Origin: Lachnospiraceae bacterium MD329
GTDB taxonomy: Bacteria; Bacillota; Clostridia; UBA1381
Reading direction: 5' to 3'
DNA length: 64,000 bases
Assembly (NCBI GenBank): GCA_010206265.1
Contig: VIQV01000022.1
Coordinates: forward strand, 124,167 to 188,166
The position numbers and the translations under genes were made by a program. Every line of letters begins with the position of its first letter. Positions within the stretch are counted from its first letter, which is position 1. The notes under the pieces are model-generated. The model was not told the origin of the DNA, made no database searches, and saw nothing but the letters and a program-made list of their open reading frames with translations. Positions 42,135 to 53,316 of this stretch are shown here, in pieces.

Positions 42135-44717
42135 TTATTCTTCGACACTGCCTGCATGAATGTCAGTTATATCGTCGTCACCGCCGCCTGACGGTTCATC
42201 ATCAGGAGTTGTATCGCTGCCACCGCCTATTGGTTCGCTGACAATAGGAAGGTCGTTGCCACCACCGCTGCCCGAAGGTGGCTGATGGTTTGGTGTGTCG
42301 TTACCGCCTGTTGTACCGTGAACGTCACCGCCTGTTGTACCTCCTGTAGAAGGGGTAGCTGTCGCCGCCGCGGTCGGTATGACTGACGGTGGAACTGACG
42401 GTGTCGGTGAAGGACTTGGAGTAGCTTTGCTTGCGTGAGTAGAATCACAGAATGACTTCGGCTGTGTGCCTTCTACAAAATATCCTCTTGTTGAATTACA
42501 AGTAGAAGTTGCAAGCATACCCGAAAATTCACAAACAGTAGCCTCTACAACATTACTCGGCTTTGTAAGTTCCTTGGGGTTCAGTGATGAATGGATTTTA
42601 TCCATTACAAGTTTCCACGCTGTAACGGTTGGGTTTCCGGAAACGCCTGCAGCAGAAATTGACGCAGGTGTATCAAAACCGTACCAGCACGCTCCGACAT
42701 AATATGGAGTGAAACCTACAAACCATTTATCGCAGTCATCGTCGGTCGTACCTGTTTTACCGTAGGTAGATATGCCCGAATTTAATGCCGCGCCACGTCC
42801 TGTGCCGTATTGACCGTTGTTTACAACACCGTAAAGCAGGTCTGCCATAATATAAGCCGACGCCGCGCTTATAGCCTGTGTGGAGTTTGCTGAATTTGAA
42901 AGCAGCACTTGTCCTGACGAATCAAGCACCTGCGAATAGGTATACGGTTTAATATATTTTCCGCTGTTTACAAACGTTGCGTAAGCCGCAGCCATTTCTT
43001 CAACAGAAACCCCCTGCGTCAAACCGCCGAGAGCAAGCGAACTATAGTTCTTATCGCCGTCTACAAGCGTTGATATATGGAACTTATTCTGCATATATCC
43101 GAAGGAGGTTGATACGCCTACAGTGTCAAGCACTTTAACGGCAGGTATATTTGCACTTCGCGCTACAGCTTCTTTTACGGTCATATCTCCCAAAAATCCG
43201 TCATATGCGTTTTTGGGACTCCATTTATCATCGCCGATTGTAATTTTTTCGTCTTTGAATACGGTAACCTCTGTAATTTTTCCTGTATCCACAGCAGGAG
43301 CGTAAACTGACAGCGGTTTAATTGACGAACCGGGCTGACGTTTTGCTTGTGTGGCTCTGTTCCAGCCGCGTATGTCGGTTTTTTCGCCAAGACCGCCTAT
43401 CAGTCCCTTTACCTTGCCTGTGTACGGGTCCATAACAACCATTGCTGATTGAGCACCCTTGCCTGTTCTGGGGAAGTTTGAGGTGTCTGTGAACACATCT
43501 TCCATAATACGCTGTATGTCGGGGTCAAGTGTGGCGTAAATTTTAAGACCGCCATTATATACCTGCTGTGTCGCAAAATCTGAGGAATATCCTTTTTGCT
43601 CCACAAGGTCATTTACTACGTCGTTTACAACCTGATCTACAAAATATGAAGTAATACGTCCGCCTGTATGCTTATGCGCGTTGCTTACAACAAGATCGCT
43701 TGCCGCCGCCTGCGTATATTCCGATTCCGAAATATATCCAAGCTCGCGCATTTTGCCGAGCACAAGATTTCTTTTTTCGATGTTTTTATCGGGGTGTACA
43801 AACGGGTCAAATTGTGACGGGAACTGCGTTATACCTGCAATTGACGCCGCCTCTTCGAGAGTTAAATCCATTGCGGATTTATTAAAGTATACATTGGACG
43901 CCGCTTCGACACCGTTGCAGTTATTTGCGAAAAATACAATGTTAAGATACATTGTCAGTATTTCGTCTTTGGACAACTGTTTTTCAAGAGCAACTGCGCG
44001 CATCATTTCTTTGATTTTTCGCGAAGGCTTGTTTTCTTTTTCGTTGGTTATATTTTTAATAACCTGCTGAGTAATCGTACTTCCGCCGTAGCTTGCGTTA
44101 CCTATACCCATTTTTGCGAGGATATATTTACCCGTTGCGCCGACTGTACGCTTGATATCCACGCCGTGGTGTTTATAGAAACGCTCGTCCTCAATTGCTA
44201 CCATCGCGTCTTTCATAATTTGCGGTATCTGTGAAGAGTCAATCCATATACGATTATCTTCGCCCTGCAGTTGTTCAAGTTCCTGCGGATTGCCGCTTTC
44301 GTCCTCATAGTATATAAAAGAGGAGTAGTTCAGCGCAAGATTCTGAATATTCATATCTTTTATTTCACGTGATACGGCGGCATACATTCCCATAGTAATG
44401 CCTGACGTTACAATAATAAATATGAAAAGCGTCACAAAAAATACAAGCCTTACGCGTTTTCTGGTACGGAGCTGTTTTTCTGTGAGCTGTTTTTTCTTTC
44501 GTTTACGAGAACCGCCGGAACCGCGTCTGCGAGACGGCGTATTATAAGACGCGTCCTGCGCCTGACTTTGACGCGCGGGGTGAGAGGAGGCATTTTGTCT
44601 GCGTCTTCTCGGAACGGGTTCACGTCCGGAGGAAACCATATCAAATTCCTCCCAATTGAAATTATCATTTGGCGTATAGCCCGAATTGCGTCTGTTATTT
44701 CCGTTGTTGTTTGCCAT
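42135..44717 (-). CDS. Class A penicillin-binding protein (PBP1)
   Basis: 860 residues. A long basic cytoplasmic N terminus (about 1-85, RKRKKKQLTEKQLRTRKR) precedes one membrane helix (FFVTLFIFIIVTSGITMGMY). The GT51 transglycosylase has AIEDERFYKHHGVD and GGSTITQQVIKN. The transpeptidase has the SxxK motif in RQPGSSIKPLSVY and the KTG motif in TYGKTGTTDD. The C-terminal 90 residues are Pro/Thr/Ser then Gly/Asp-rich and probably extend into the wall. Polymerises glycan strands and cross-links peptidoglycan. RBS AAGGAGGA before the ATG. Confidence 0.93.
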   Translation of the reverse strand: MANNNGNNRRNSGYTPNDNFNWEEFDMVSSGREPVPRRRRQNASSHPARQSQAQDASYNTPSRRRGSGGSRKRKKKQLTEKQLRTRKRVRLVFFVTLFIFIIVTSGITMGMYAAVSREIKDMNIQNLALNYSSFIYYEDESGNPQELEQLQGEDNRIWIDSSQIPQIMKDAMVAIEDERFYKHHGVDIKRTVGATGKYILAKMGIGNASYGGSTITQQVIKNITNEKENKPSRKIKEMMRAVALEKQLSKDEILTMYLNIVFFANNCNGVEAASNVYFNKSAMDLTLEEAASIAGITQFPSQFDPFVHPDKNIEKRNLVLGKMRELGYISESEYTQAAASDLVVSNAHKHTGGRITSYFVDQVVNDVVNDLVEQKGYSSDFATQQVYNGGLKIYATLDPDIQRIMEDVFTDTSNFPRTGKGAQSAMVVMDPYTGKVKGLIGGLGEKTDIRGWNRATQAKRQPGSSIKPLSVYAPAVDTGKITEVTVFKDEKITIGDDKWSPKNAYDGFLGDMTVKEAVARSANIPAVKVLDTVGVSTSFGYMQNKFHISTLVDGDKNYSSLALGGLTQGVSVEEMAAAYATFVNSGKYIKPYTYSQVLDSSGQVLLSNSANSTQAISAASAYIMADLLYGVVNNGQYGTGRGAALNSGISTYGKTGTTDDDCDKWFVGFTPYYVGACWYGFDTPASISAAGVSGNPTVTAWKLVMDKIHSSLNPKELTKPSNVVEATVCEFSGMLATSTCNSTRGYFVEGTQPKSFCDSTHASKATPSPSPTPSVPPSVIPTAAATATPSTGGTTGGDVHGTTGGNDTPNHQPPSGSGGGNDLPIVSEPIGGGSDTTPDDEPSGGGDDDITDIHAGSVEE

Positions 44718-44872
44718 AATATATCCTCCTTATCTGATGTTAGATATAATTATACATACTAATTATACCATAAATTTACCAAAAATGCAACTAATATTTT
44801 TTTGCATAAGATAATGTATAAAAACAATGTTCAAAGGAAATAATTAGGAAAAATATTATAAAGGAGAATATT

Positions 44873-45232
44873 ATGAAAAAAATAAAGAATACACTAATTA
44901 TCACATCATATGTATTACTTGTAGCATTGTTTTTCGCTACGGGCTATGCGCTCGGAAAAAGAAATACAGAACCGGCTTCGGAACCGACTGTTGAAGACAG
45001 TTCTGTGATTGTAACAGGTGATTCTGTGGTTGAGGCGCCGACATATGAGGTTATATATGAGGACGGAGAAATAAAGATAAACAAGTGTATAGGTGATATG
45101 CGTGAAACAATAACAAGTGAGAAAATCAGTGAAAAGGTATTTCCGCCAGACGATATTTCGGAGTTGAAAAAAGGAGTGAATTTTGAACGGCTTGAGGCGG
45201 CACAGCAAATGTTTGAAAACTTTGTAAGTTAG
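44873..45232 (+). CDS. Small membrane-anchored protein, possibly BofC C-terminal domain
   Basis: 119 residues with an N-terminal membrane helix (IITSYVLLVALFFATGYALG) and an acidic Glu/Ser/Thr stretch. The C-terminal part (IYEDGEIKINKCIGDMRETI, then FPPDDISELKKGVNFERLEA) resembles the small C-terminal domain of BofC, a sporulation protein, but the match is judged by eye. If real, it would act outside the cell membrane. It has a GGAGA ribosome binding site; the gene lies between the divergent PBP1 gene and the CIRCE-groES region. Confidence 0.45.
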   Translation: MKKIKNTLIITSYVLLVALFFATGYALGKRNTEPASEPTVEDSSVIVTGDSVVEAPTYEVIYEDGEIKINKCIGDMRETITSEKISEKVFPPDDISELKKGVNFERLEAAQQMFENFVS

Positions 45233-45350
45233 GAAAAATATTAAGTTTATGAACAATTTGTTAAAACATTAAAAGTGAGATATTCGCAGGATATATAAGA
45301 AAAATTAAGAAATATTGAGAAAATAAGGTAAAATATCAAAAAAACCGACT

Positions 45351-45379
45351 TTGCAGAATAGTATAAAAAAGAAGATAAT
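45351..45379 (+). promoter_or_regulatory. Promoter of groES-groEL
   Basis: TTTGCA (45351-45356) and GATAAT (45374-45379) have a 17-base spacer. The CIRCE repeat starts at about +1. Confidence 0.55.
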
Positions 45380-45383
45380 ACAA

Positions 45384-45736
<353 letters not shown>

Positions 45737-45757
45737 AGAAAGAGGTTTAGGAGGTAA

Positions 45758-47389
<1,632 letters not shown>

Positions 47390-47398
47390 TAGAAGATT

Positions 47399-47432
47399 AA
47401 AAAAGAATTGCCTTCAAGGCAATTCTTTTTTT
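47399..47432. terminator. Terminator after groEL, bidirectional
   Basis: AAAAAGAATTGCCTT/AAGGCAATTCTTTTT stem with a T-run. The ptsI stop follows at 47441 on the other strand. Confidence 0.9.
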
Positions 47433-47440
47433 ATGAGCGG

Positions 47441-49111
47441 TTATTGACGCTCCAAATATTTGTTTAAGACTACACCCCTAATTTCAGAAACATTGGTTTC
47501 AAGAATTTTCTTTCTTGCCGATAATATTGCCGAAGGAGTAAGAGAAAGTTCATCAACCCCCATTGCAAGGAACAATTCAATAAGATTTTCATCAGCGGCA
47601 AGCTCACCGCAGATACCGACCCATATACCGTTTTTATGCGCATTTTTTACGACTGTGTCGATAAGACGCAGTACAGAAATATGATACATATTGCAGAATT
47701 CTCCGACTTCGGAGTTCTGTCGGTCAGCAGCAAGAGTGTATTGTGTCAGGTCGTTTGTGCCGATTGAGAAGAAGTCGAGGTGCTTTGCGAGTATATCGCT
47801 TATGACAGCAGCTGCAGGCGTTTCTATCATACAGCCGAGTTCTACGTCGTTTGAAAAGGCAATTCCCTCTGAACTAAGTTCTTCTTTAACTTCATCTATA
47901 ATTTCAAGTGTTTTTAAAATTTCCCATTCCGAAGTAATCATAGGGAACATAATCGAAAGCTTTCCGAATACTGACGCACGATAAAGCGCGCGCAACTGAG
48001 TTTTAAATATCTCCGGTCGCTGCAGGCAAAGACGTATTGCCCGAACCCCGAGCGCAGGATTTTCTTCTTTAGGCATATGAAAATACGCGGCGTTTTTATC
48101 TGCTCCGATATCGAGAGTTCTTATAACCACCCGCTTACCTTCCATTTTTAATAGCGTTTCTTTATATACACCGAATTGAACGTCCTCTGAGGGATAATCA
48201 ATATTTTCGAGATATAAAAATTCACTTCTGAAAAGACCAATACCCTCGGCGTCGTTATTCAATACGCTTGCAATGTCAAGCACGTTTGCAATATTCGCAT
48301 ACAGCTCAATTTTCTGACCGTCCTTTGTAACGCTCTTACAGCCTTTAAGACGCTGCAATGCTTTGGTCTGACATTCAAGTTCTTTTTTCTTTTCGGTCAT
48401 TTTTGCAATAGTCGTATCATCGGGGTCAATGTACAGGGTTCCCTCCGAACCGTCAATAATTGCCTGTTTGCCGTGAAAGTCTTTATTCAAAACGCCTTTT
48501 GCGCCGATTACTGCAGGAATATTCATTGTTCTTGCCAGAATTGAGGTATGGGAATTTGTCGCGCCGTCCTCTGTTACGAAGGCAAGTATTTTCGATTTGT
48601 CAAATTGAACAGTTTCGCTTGGCGCAAGGTCGTCCGTCACCACGATAATCGGCTTGTCGGAAATAATTCCTCCGTCGTCCCTGCCTGAAAGTATTTTTAT
48701 AAGACGTTCAGAAACATCTTTGACGTCGGCACTCCTTTCACGCATATAAGCGTCGTCCATAGCGCGGAACATCTGTACAAAATTATCACACGTCTGTCCG
48801 ACGGCGGTTTCTGCATTAATAAACTGGTCGGTAATTATGTTTTTTATTGATTCGATATAGTCGAGGTCTTCAAGCATCATTTGATGTATCTGGAAAATCA
48901 TAGCATTAGCTTCACCGACTTCGCTGATAGCTTTGTCATAGAGCATACCAAGTTCACTGATAGCCTGTTTACGCGCTGATTCAAAACGGGCTATTTCATC
49001 ATCGCTGCTTTCTATATGGCGGCGTTTTATGGTGCTTTCCTCACGGCTGAATACAAATACGGGACCAAAAGAAACACCCGCGCATACAGACCGTCCGGAA
49101 ACAGTAATCAT
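47441..49111 (-). CDS. ptsI: PTS enzyme I (phosphoenolpyruvate-protein phosphotransferase)
   Basis: 556 residues. Phosphorylates HPr from PEP, supplying the sugar phosphotransferase system. The active-site histidine is in EDGATNSHTSILARTMNIPA; C-terminal PEP-binding residues include LGVRAIRLCL, SIGTNDLTQYTLAADR and GICGELAAD. The region after DLTQYTLA reads MYHISVLRLI rather than the usual HPAVL. No HPr or permease gene is near, which is common. RBS GAGGAGGAG before ATG. Confidence 0.93.
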   Translation of the reverse strand: MITVSGRSVCAGVSFGPVFVFSREESTIKRRHIESSDDEIARFESARKQAISELGMLYDKAISEVGEANAMIFQIHQMMLEDLDYIESIKNIITDQFINAETAVGQTCDNFVQMFRAMDDAYMRERSADVKDVSERLIKILSGRDDGGIISDKPIIVVTDDLAPSETVQFDKSKILAFVTEDGATNSHTSILARTMNIPAVIGAKGVLNKDFHGKQAIIDGSEGTLYIDPDDTTIAKMTEKKKELECQTKALQRLKGCKSVTKDGQKIELYANIANVLDIASVLNNDAEGIGLFRSEFLYLENIDYPSEDVQFGVYKETLLKMEGKRVVIRTLDIGADKNAAYFHMPKEENPALGVRAIRLCLQRPEIFKTQLRALYRASVFGKLSIMFPMITSEWEILKTLEIIDEVKEELSSEGIAFSNDVELGCMIETPAAAVISDILAKHLDFFSIGTNDLTQYTLAADRQNSEVGEFCNMYHISVLRLIDTVVKNAHKNGIWVGICGELAADENLIELFLAMGVDELSLTPSAILSARKKILETNVSEIRGVVLNKYLERQ

Positions 49112-49294
49112 CGGTAAACTCCTCCTCTCAAATTTAAAAAATCTATATTTGTAATTTTAATATTCTCATAGGTATCTCTATATATTATACAATATTTTTG
49201 GCAAAAAGAAAAGACTTTTTTCTAAAAAATACCGTCGTATTTTTGTTGAAAATGCATAAAATTTAAAATTAGAGTGCAAAGTCAGATTGAGATA

Positions 49295-49323
49295 TTGAAT
49301 AAAAGAAAAAAATGTGATAAAAT
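49295..49323 (+). promoter_or_regulatory. Promoter of the malic enzyme gene
   Basis: TTGAAT (49295-49300) and TAAAAT (49318-49323) have a 17-base spacer. Confidence 0.55.
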
Positions 49324-49365
49324 TTAGATGATTATGTAATTTGATAAACAGGGGAGTTTTAAGTT

Positions 49366-50544
49366 ATGGATAAAAAAGAATTTGCGCTTTTACAGCACGA
49401 AAAATGGAACGGAAAAATAGAGGTAGTATCGCGTGCGAGTGTTACAAACAGAGATGAGCTTTCTGTTGCATATACACCTGGTGTTGCAGAGCCGTGCGTG
49501 GAGATTTCTAAGGATGTAGATTTATCATATAAATATACGCGCCGAGGTAATCTTGTTGCAGTAATAACAGACGGAACGGCAGTTCTTGGCTTGGGAGATA
49601 TAGGTCCTGAGGCGGGTATGCCGGTAATGGAGGGAAAGTGCGCCTTATTTAAGACATTTGCAGACGTTGACGCGTTTCCGCTGTGTGTGCGTTCAAAGAA
49701 TGTTGACGAGATTGTCAATTGTGTAAAGCTTATTGCCGGTTCGTTCGGAGGTATTAATCTTGAGGATATTTCAGCTCCGCGCTGTATTGAGATAGAACGC
49801 AGACTGAAAGAGGAATGTGACATTCCCGTATTTCACGACGACCAGCACGGAACAGCTGTGGTAGTTCTTGCGTCGGTGCTTAATGCACTGAAAGTTGTCG
49901 GTAAGGATATAACTGAAATTAAAGCGGTGGTGAACGGTGCCGGTTCGGCAGGTATGGCGATAACAAGACTTCTTGTTTCAAGAGGCTTGAAGAATGTTAT
50001 AATGTGTGATAAATACGGTTCGCTGTACCGAGGCAATGAACAGATGAACGATGAACAGGCAAAGCTTGCCGAACTGACAAATCCCGATAATCTGAATGTA
50101 AGTCTTAATGAGGCTATCGAAGGCGCGGATTTGTTTATTGGGGTGTCGGCTCCGAACATTCTTACAGAAGAAATGGTTTCAAAAATGGCGGAAAATCCGA
50201 TAGTATTTGCTATGGCGAATCCTGTACCTGAGATAATGCCCGATATTGCGAAGAAAGCAGGAGTAAAAGTAATCGGTACGGGAAGAAGTGATTTTCCAAA
50301 TCAGATTAACAATGTACTTGCGTTCCCTGGTATATTCAGAGGCGCGCTTGACGTAAGAGCGAGCGATATTAATGACGAAATGAAAATAGCCGCGGCAGAG
50401 GCTATTGCTGATATTATAAAAGATGACGAGCTTAACGAGGAGTACATAATACCTGACGCATTTGACAAGCGCGTTGCAGAAAATGTGGCAAAGGCAGTGG
50501 CAAACGCGGCAAAAGCTACAGGCGTTGCAAGAAAGACTGAATGA
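49366..50544 (+). CDS. NAD(P)-dependent malic enzyme
   Basis: 392 residues. Oxidative decarboxylation of malate to pyruvate. Opening SRASVTNRDELSVAYTPGVA, catalytic/metal segments EDISAPRCIEIERRL and FHDDQHGTAVV, and the Rossmann GAGSAGMAITRLLVSRG. Short bacterial type without a phosphotransacetylase domain. It lies 31 bases before the PL26-like gene with no promoter or terminator in between, so they may be co-transcribed. Confidence 0.92.
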   Translation: MDKKEFALLQHEKWNGKIEVVSRASVTNRDELSVAYTPGVAEPCVEISKDVDLSYKYTRRGNLVAVITDGTAVLGLGDIGPEAGMPVMEGKCALFKTFADVDAFPLCVRSKNVDEIVNCVKLIAGSFGGINLEDISAPRCIEIERRLKEECDIPVFHDDQHGTAVVVLASVLNALKVVGKDITEIKAVVNGAGSAGMAITRLLVSRGLKNVIMCDKYGSLYRGNEQMNDEQAKLAELTNPDNLNVSLNEAIEGADLFIGVSAPNILTEEMVSKMAENPIVFAMANPVPEIMPDIAKKAGVKVIGTGRSDFPNQINNVLAFPGIFRGALDVRASDINDEMKIAAAEAIADIIKDDELNEEYIIPDAFDKRVAENVAKAVANAAKATGVARKTE

Positions 50545-50575
50545 GGGCAGTACGTAAGGAGAGAGGGAGAGAAAA

Positions 50576-53191
50576 ATGAAAAAAGTAAAATTACATTGGC
50601 TTGACGGACGTACAAAAGGCGGTTATGTGACCTTTGGCGTGCCGTGGGAAAAGGGCGAATGTGCAGATAAATACACGCTTTGCAGCCAAGACGGAGATAG
50701 CATAGCGTTTGAGGAAAAGCCTATTGCATTTTATCCCGACGGAAGTACAAAATGGAGTTCGTATACAGCTAAAATTGACGATATGGATACAGTAGAATTG
50801 CGTAATGAGGATGTTATCAGTGATAAAAGCTGTGCATTAAACAGTAATTCCGTAACTGACGGCGGCAGTGAATTTATTGTGGATAACGGTGCGTTTAAGA
50901 CAGTATTCCCGAAAACTGGCAGAATACTTATGAAAACTCCGTATGCCGACGCGTCGCTCAAAGCAGTAAAAGAACTGCGCGGCAGTGAAAACGATATTGA
51001 AATAACAAAGACAATACCGTATTACGGTGAGGTCGGAGAAGTGACTGTCGAGGAAAACGGCAGTCTGAAAACTACGGTTAAGATAACGGGTACGCATAAG
51101 AATGATTCAGGAGATACATTTTTACGGTATATAGTAAGATTTACAATTTACAACGGCGATAAGAATGTAAAAATAATGCACACGTTTTTATATGACGGAA
51201 ACGATAATACTGACTTCATTAAAGGCGTTGGAATTGAATTTACGCGTAAAATGGAGGGTGAGCTTTATAACCGCCATATTAAAATTACGGGCGACTGCGG
51301 CGTTATGCACGAGGAGGTACAAATTCTTAATCTGTGGCGTCCGCGTCTGGGACCGTCAATAGGTATACAGCCTGCACATTCAAAACAGCTTGCGGGTGAA
51401 ATGATTGATATTTCTTCACTTACAGACCTGAGAAACGGAAATCCTGTAACAAAAGAAGAAATAGACAATGTTACAAAATGGGACTGCTATCGCTTACAGC
51501 AGATAAGTTCCGATAGCTTTGAGGTGAAAAAACGTACACAAAGCAGTGAGTGTACGTTTATAAAATCGAACTGGGGCAGGCGTTCAAAGGGTCTTATGTA
51601 TATAGCCGACGAAAAGAACGGTATTTCAGTTTGTATACGTGATTTCTGGCAGAAGTATCCCACTTCAATTTATGCTGAGGGACTGAGCGGTGACCGAGCA
51701 AAGCTGACGGCGTGGATAGTGCCGCCCGACGCGCCTGCTCAGGATATGCGTCATTATGATACTGTAGCGCACGACCAGACCTATTACGAGGGTTTCCCTG
51801 AAATCGGTTCTTCCGCTTACGGAATTGCGAATACAAACGAAATTACGTTTGCTATGTATGAAGGGATACCAACTGATAAAGAATTGATGGACGAGGCGGC
51901 AAAGGTGCAGAATCCACCTGTACTGGTGGCAGCTCCCGAATATTATTATGAAACCAAGGCGCTTGGTGAATGGAGCCTGCCAAAGCGTGATACGCCTCTT
52001 AAAAAATGGCTTGAAGAAGAGCTTGACAAGGCATTTGATTTCTACAAAAATGAAATTGAACAGCGTCATTGGTACGGTTTGTGGGATTATGGTGATATTA
52101 TGCACACATATGACGCTCAGCGTCATTGCTGGAAGTATGACCTCGGCGGTTATGCGTGGCAGAATACTGAGCTTGTGCCTACGCTGTGGCTGTGGTATGC
52201 TTTTCTGCGGTCAGGACGCGGTGACATATTCAATGTTGCGGAGGCTATGAGCCGTCATAGTTCGGAGGTGGATATTTACCACTTTGGCGAGTTAAAGGGA
52301 CTTGGCAGCCGTCATAATGTTGTGCATTGGGGTGATTCCTGTAAGGAACCGCGTATTGCAATGGCAGGTCATCATAGAACGCTGTATTTCCTTCTGGGCG
52401 GTGACTGCAGGCTAAAAGATGTATTTGATGATGTTAAGGACGCGGATTTTGCGACGGTAAAAACAGACCCACTGCGTTACTCTTATAAAGAAAAACCAGT
52501 AATGCCTACTCACGCGAGGAGCGGTCCGGATTGGTCAACATATTGTTCAAACTGGTATATGCAGTGGGAATTAAATAAGTCTGAACATTATAAAGAAAAA
52601 ATACTGACAGGCTTGGAGGACTTGAAGAAAGCGCCTCTCAGATTGGTTTCGGGAACGAATTTTGAATATGACCCTGAAAGCGGTCATTTAGGGTATATAG
52701 GCGAAAATGCCGCAGGAGGGTCACATCTGGCGATTTGTATGGGCGGTCCGCAGACGTGGATTGAGCTGGCAGACCTGTTTGATGATGCGGAATTTAAGGA
52801 TATGCTTGTGGACTATGGAAAATTCTATTTTCTTCCGCCGGAAGAAAAAAGAAAAAAGGCAAATAATTTAATTAACGGCGAAGGCTTTGATTATCCGTAT
52901 ATGGCGTCTGCGCTGTGCGCGTATGCGGCGCGTGAAACAGGTGATGAAAAACTTGCGTATCAAGTGTGGCAGGTACTTGTACATTCACTTGCAGGCAAGG
53001 ATAAAAAGGATAATTTTGACATCAATATTGTTAAAAATTATTTTAATACCGAAACACTGAAAGAAATGTTCTGGATTTCCACTAACTTCACGGCGCAGTG
53101 GTGCTTAAATACTATTGCAGCGCTTGAACTTACAAAGGATTATATTCCTGAAACAATTGAAGAAATTGAATGGGCAGACTGGGTAAAATAA
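50576..53191 (+). CDS. Exo-rhamnogalacturonan lyase-like protein (PL26 / YetA type)
   Basis: 871 residues, no signal peptide, so probably cytoplasmic. The N-terminal part (KLHWLDGRTKGGYVTFGVPW, FYPDGSTKWSSYTAK) matches the RIFT-barrel domain of PcRGLX/YetA-type proteins; a beta-sandwich middle part and an alpha/alpha-toroid C-terminal part (from about 480) follow. PL26 enzymes release unsaturated disaccharides from rhamnogalacturonan ends by beta-elimination. It would finish what the secreted PL11 lyase next door starts. Assignment rests on motif recognition, not a search; a related heparinase-like fold is the alternative. Confidence 0.72.
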   Translation: MKKVKLHWLDGRTKGGYVTFGVPWEKGECADKYTLCSQDGDSIAFEEKPIAFYPDGSTKWSSYTAKIDDMDTVELRNEDVISDKSCALNSNSVTDGGSEFIVDNGAFKTVFPKTGRILMKTPYADASLKAVKELRGSENDIEITKTIPYYGEVGEVTVEENGSLKTTVKITGTHKNDSGDTFLRYIVRFTIYNGDKNVKIMHTFLYDGNDNTDFIKGVGIEFTRKMEGELYNRHIKITGDCGVMHEEVQILNLWRPRLGPSIGIQPAHSKQLAGEMIDISSLTDLRNGNPVTKEEIDNVTKWDCYRLQQISSDSFEVKKRTQSSECTFIKSNWGRRSKGLMYIADEKNGISVCIRDFWQKYPTSIYAEGLSGDRAKLTAWIVPPDAPAQDMRHYDTVAHDQTYYEGFPEIGSSAYGIANTNEITFAMYEGIPTDKELMDEAAKVQNPPVLVAAPEYYYETKALGEWSLPKRDTPLKKWLEEELDKAFDFYKNEIEQRHWYGLWDYGDIMHTYDAQRHCWKYDLGGYAWQNTELVPTLWLWYAFLRSGRGDIFNVAEAMSRHSSEVDIYHFGELKGLGSRHNVVHWGDSCKEPRIAMAGHHRTLYFLLGGDCRLKDVFDDVKDADFATVKTDPLRYSYKEKPVMPTHARSGPDWSTYCSNWYMQWELNKSEHYKEKILTGLEDLKKAPLRLVSGTNFEYDPESGHLGYIGENAAGGSHLAICMGGPQTWIELADLFDDAEFKDMLVDYGKFYFLPPEEKRKKANNLINGEGFDYPYMASALCAYAARETGDEKLAYQVWQVLVHSLAGKDKKDNFDINIVKNYFNTETLKEMFWISTNFTAQWCLNTIAALELTKDYIPETIEEIEWADWVK

Positions 53192-53193
53192 TT

Positions 53194-53227
53194 AAAACGG
53201 ACAGGAAGAAAATCCTGTCCGTTTTTT
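53194..53227 (+). terminator. Terminator after the PL26-like gene
   Basis: AAAACGGACAGGA/TCCTGTCCGTTTT with a 6-base loop, then Ts. Confidence 0.92.
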
Positions 53228-53252
53228 ATATATTTATAGCCAGAAAATCAAA

Positions 53253-53281
53253 TTGACATAGGAATTTGTCTATGTTATAAT
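53253..53281 (+). promoter_or_regulatory. Promoter of the PL11 lyase, with inverted repeat in the spacer
   Basis: TTGACA (53253-53258) and TATAAT (53276-53281) have a 17-base spacer, a perfect consensus. ACATAG (53256-53261) and CTATGT (53270-53275) form an inverted repeat between the two hexamers, a possible repressor site. Confidence 0.85.
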
Positions 53282-53316
53282 ACACGCTGATTACATATTT
53301 TAAGGGAGAGAAGAAT

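Noticed and set aside
42135-42450. Gly/Asp/Pro-rich end of PBP1 as a separate gene
   Set aside because: It continues in frame from the transpeptidase domain; other-frame proteins here are low-complexity shadows.
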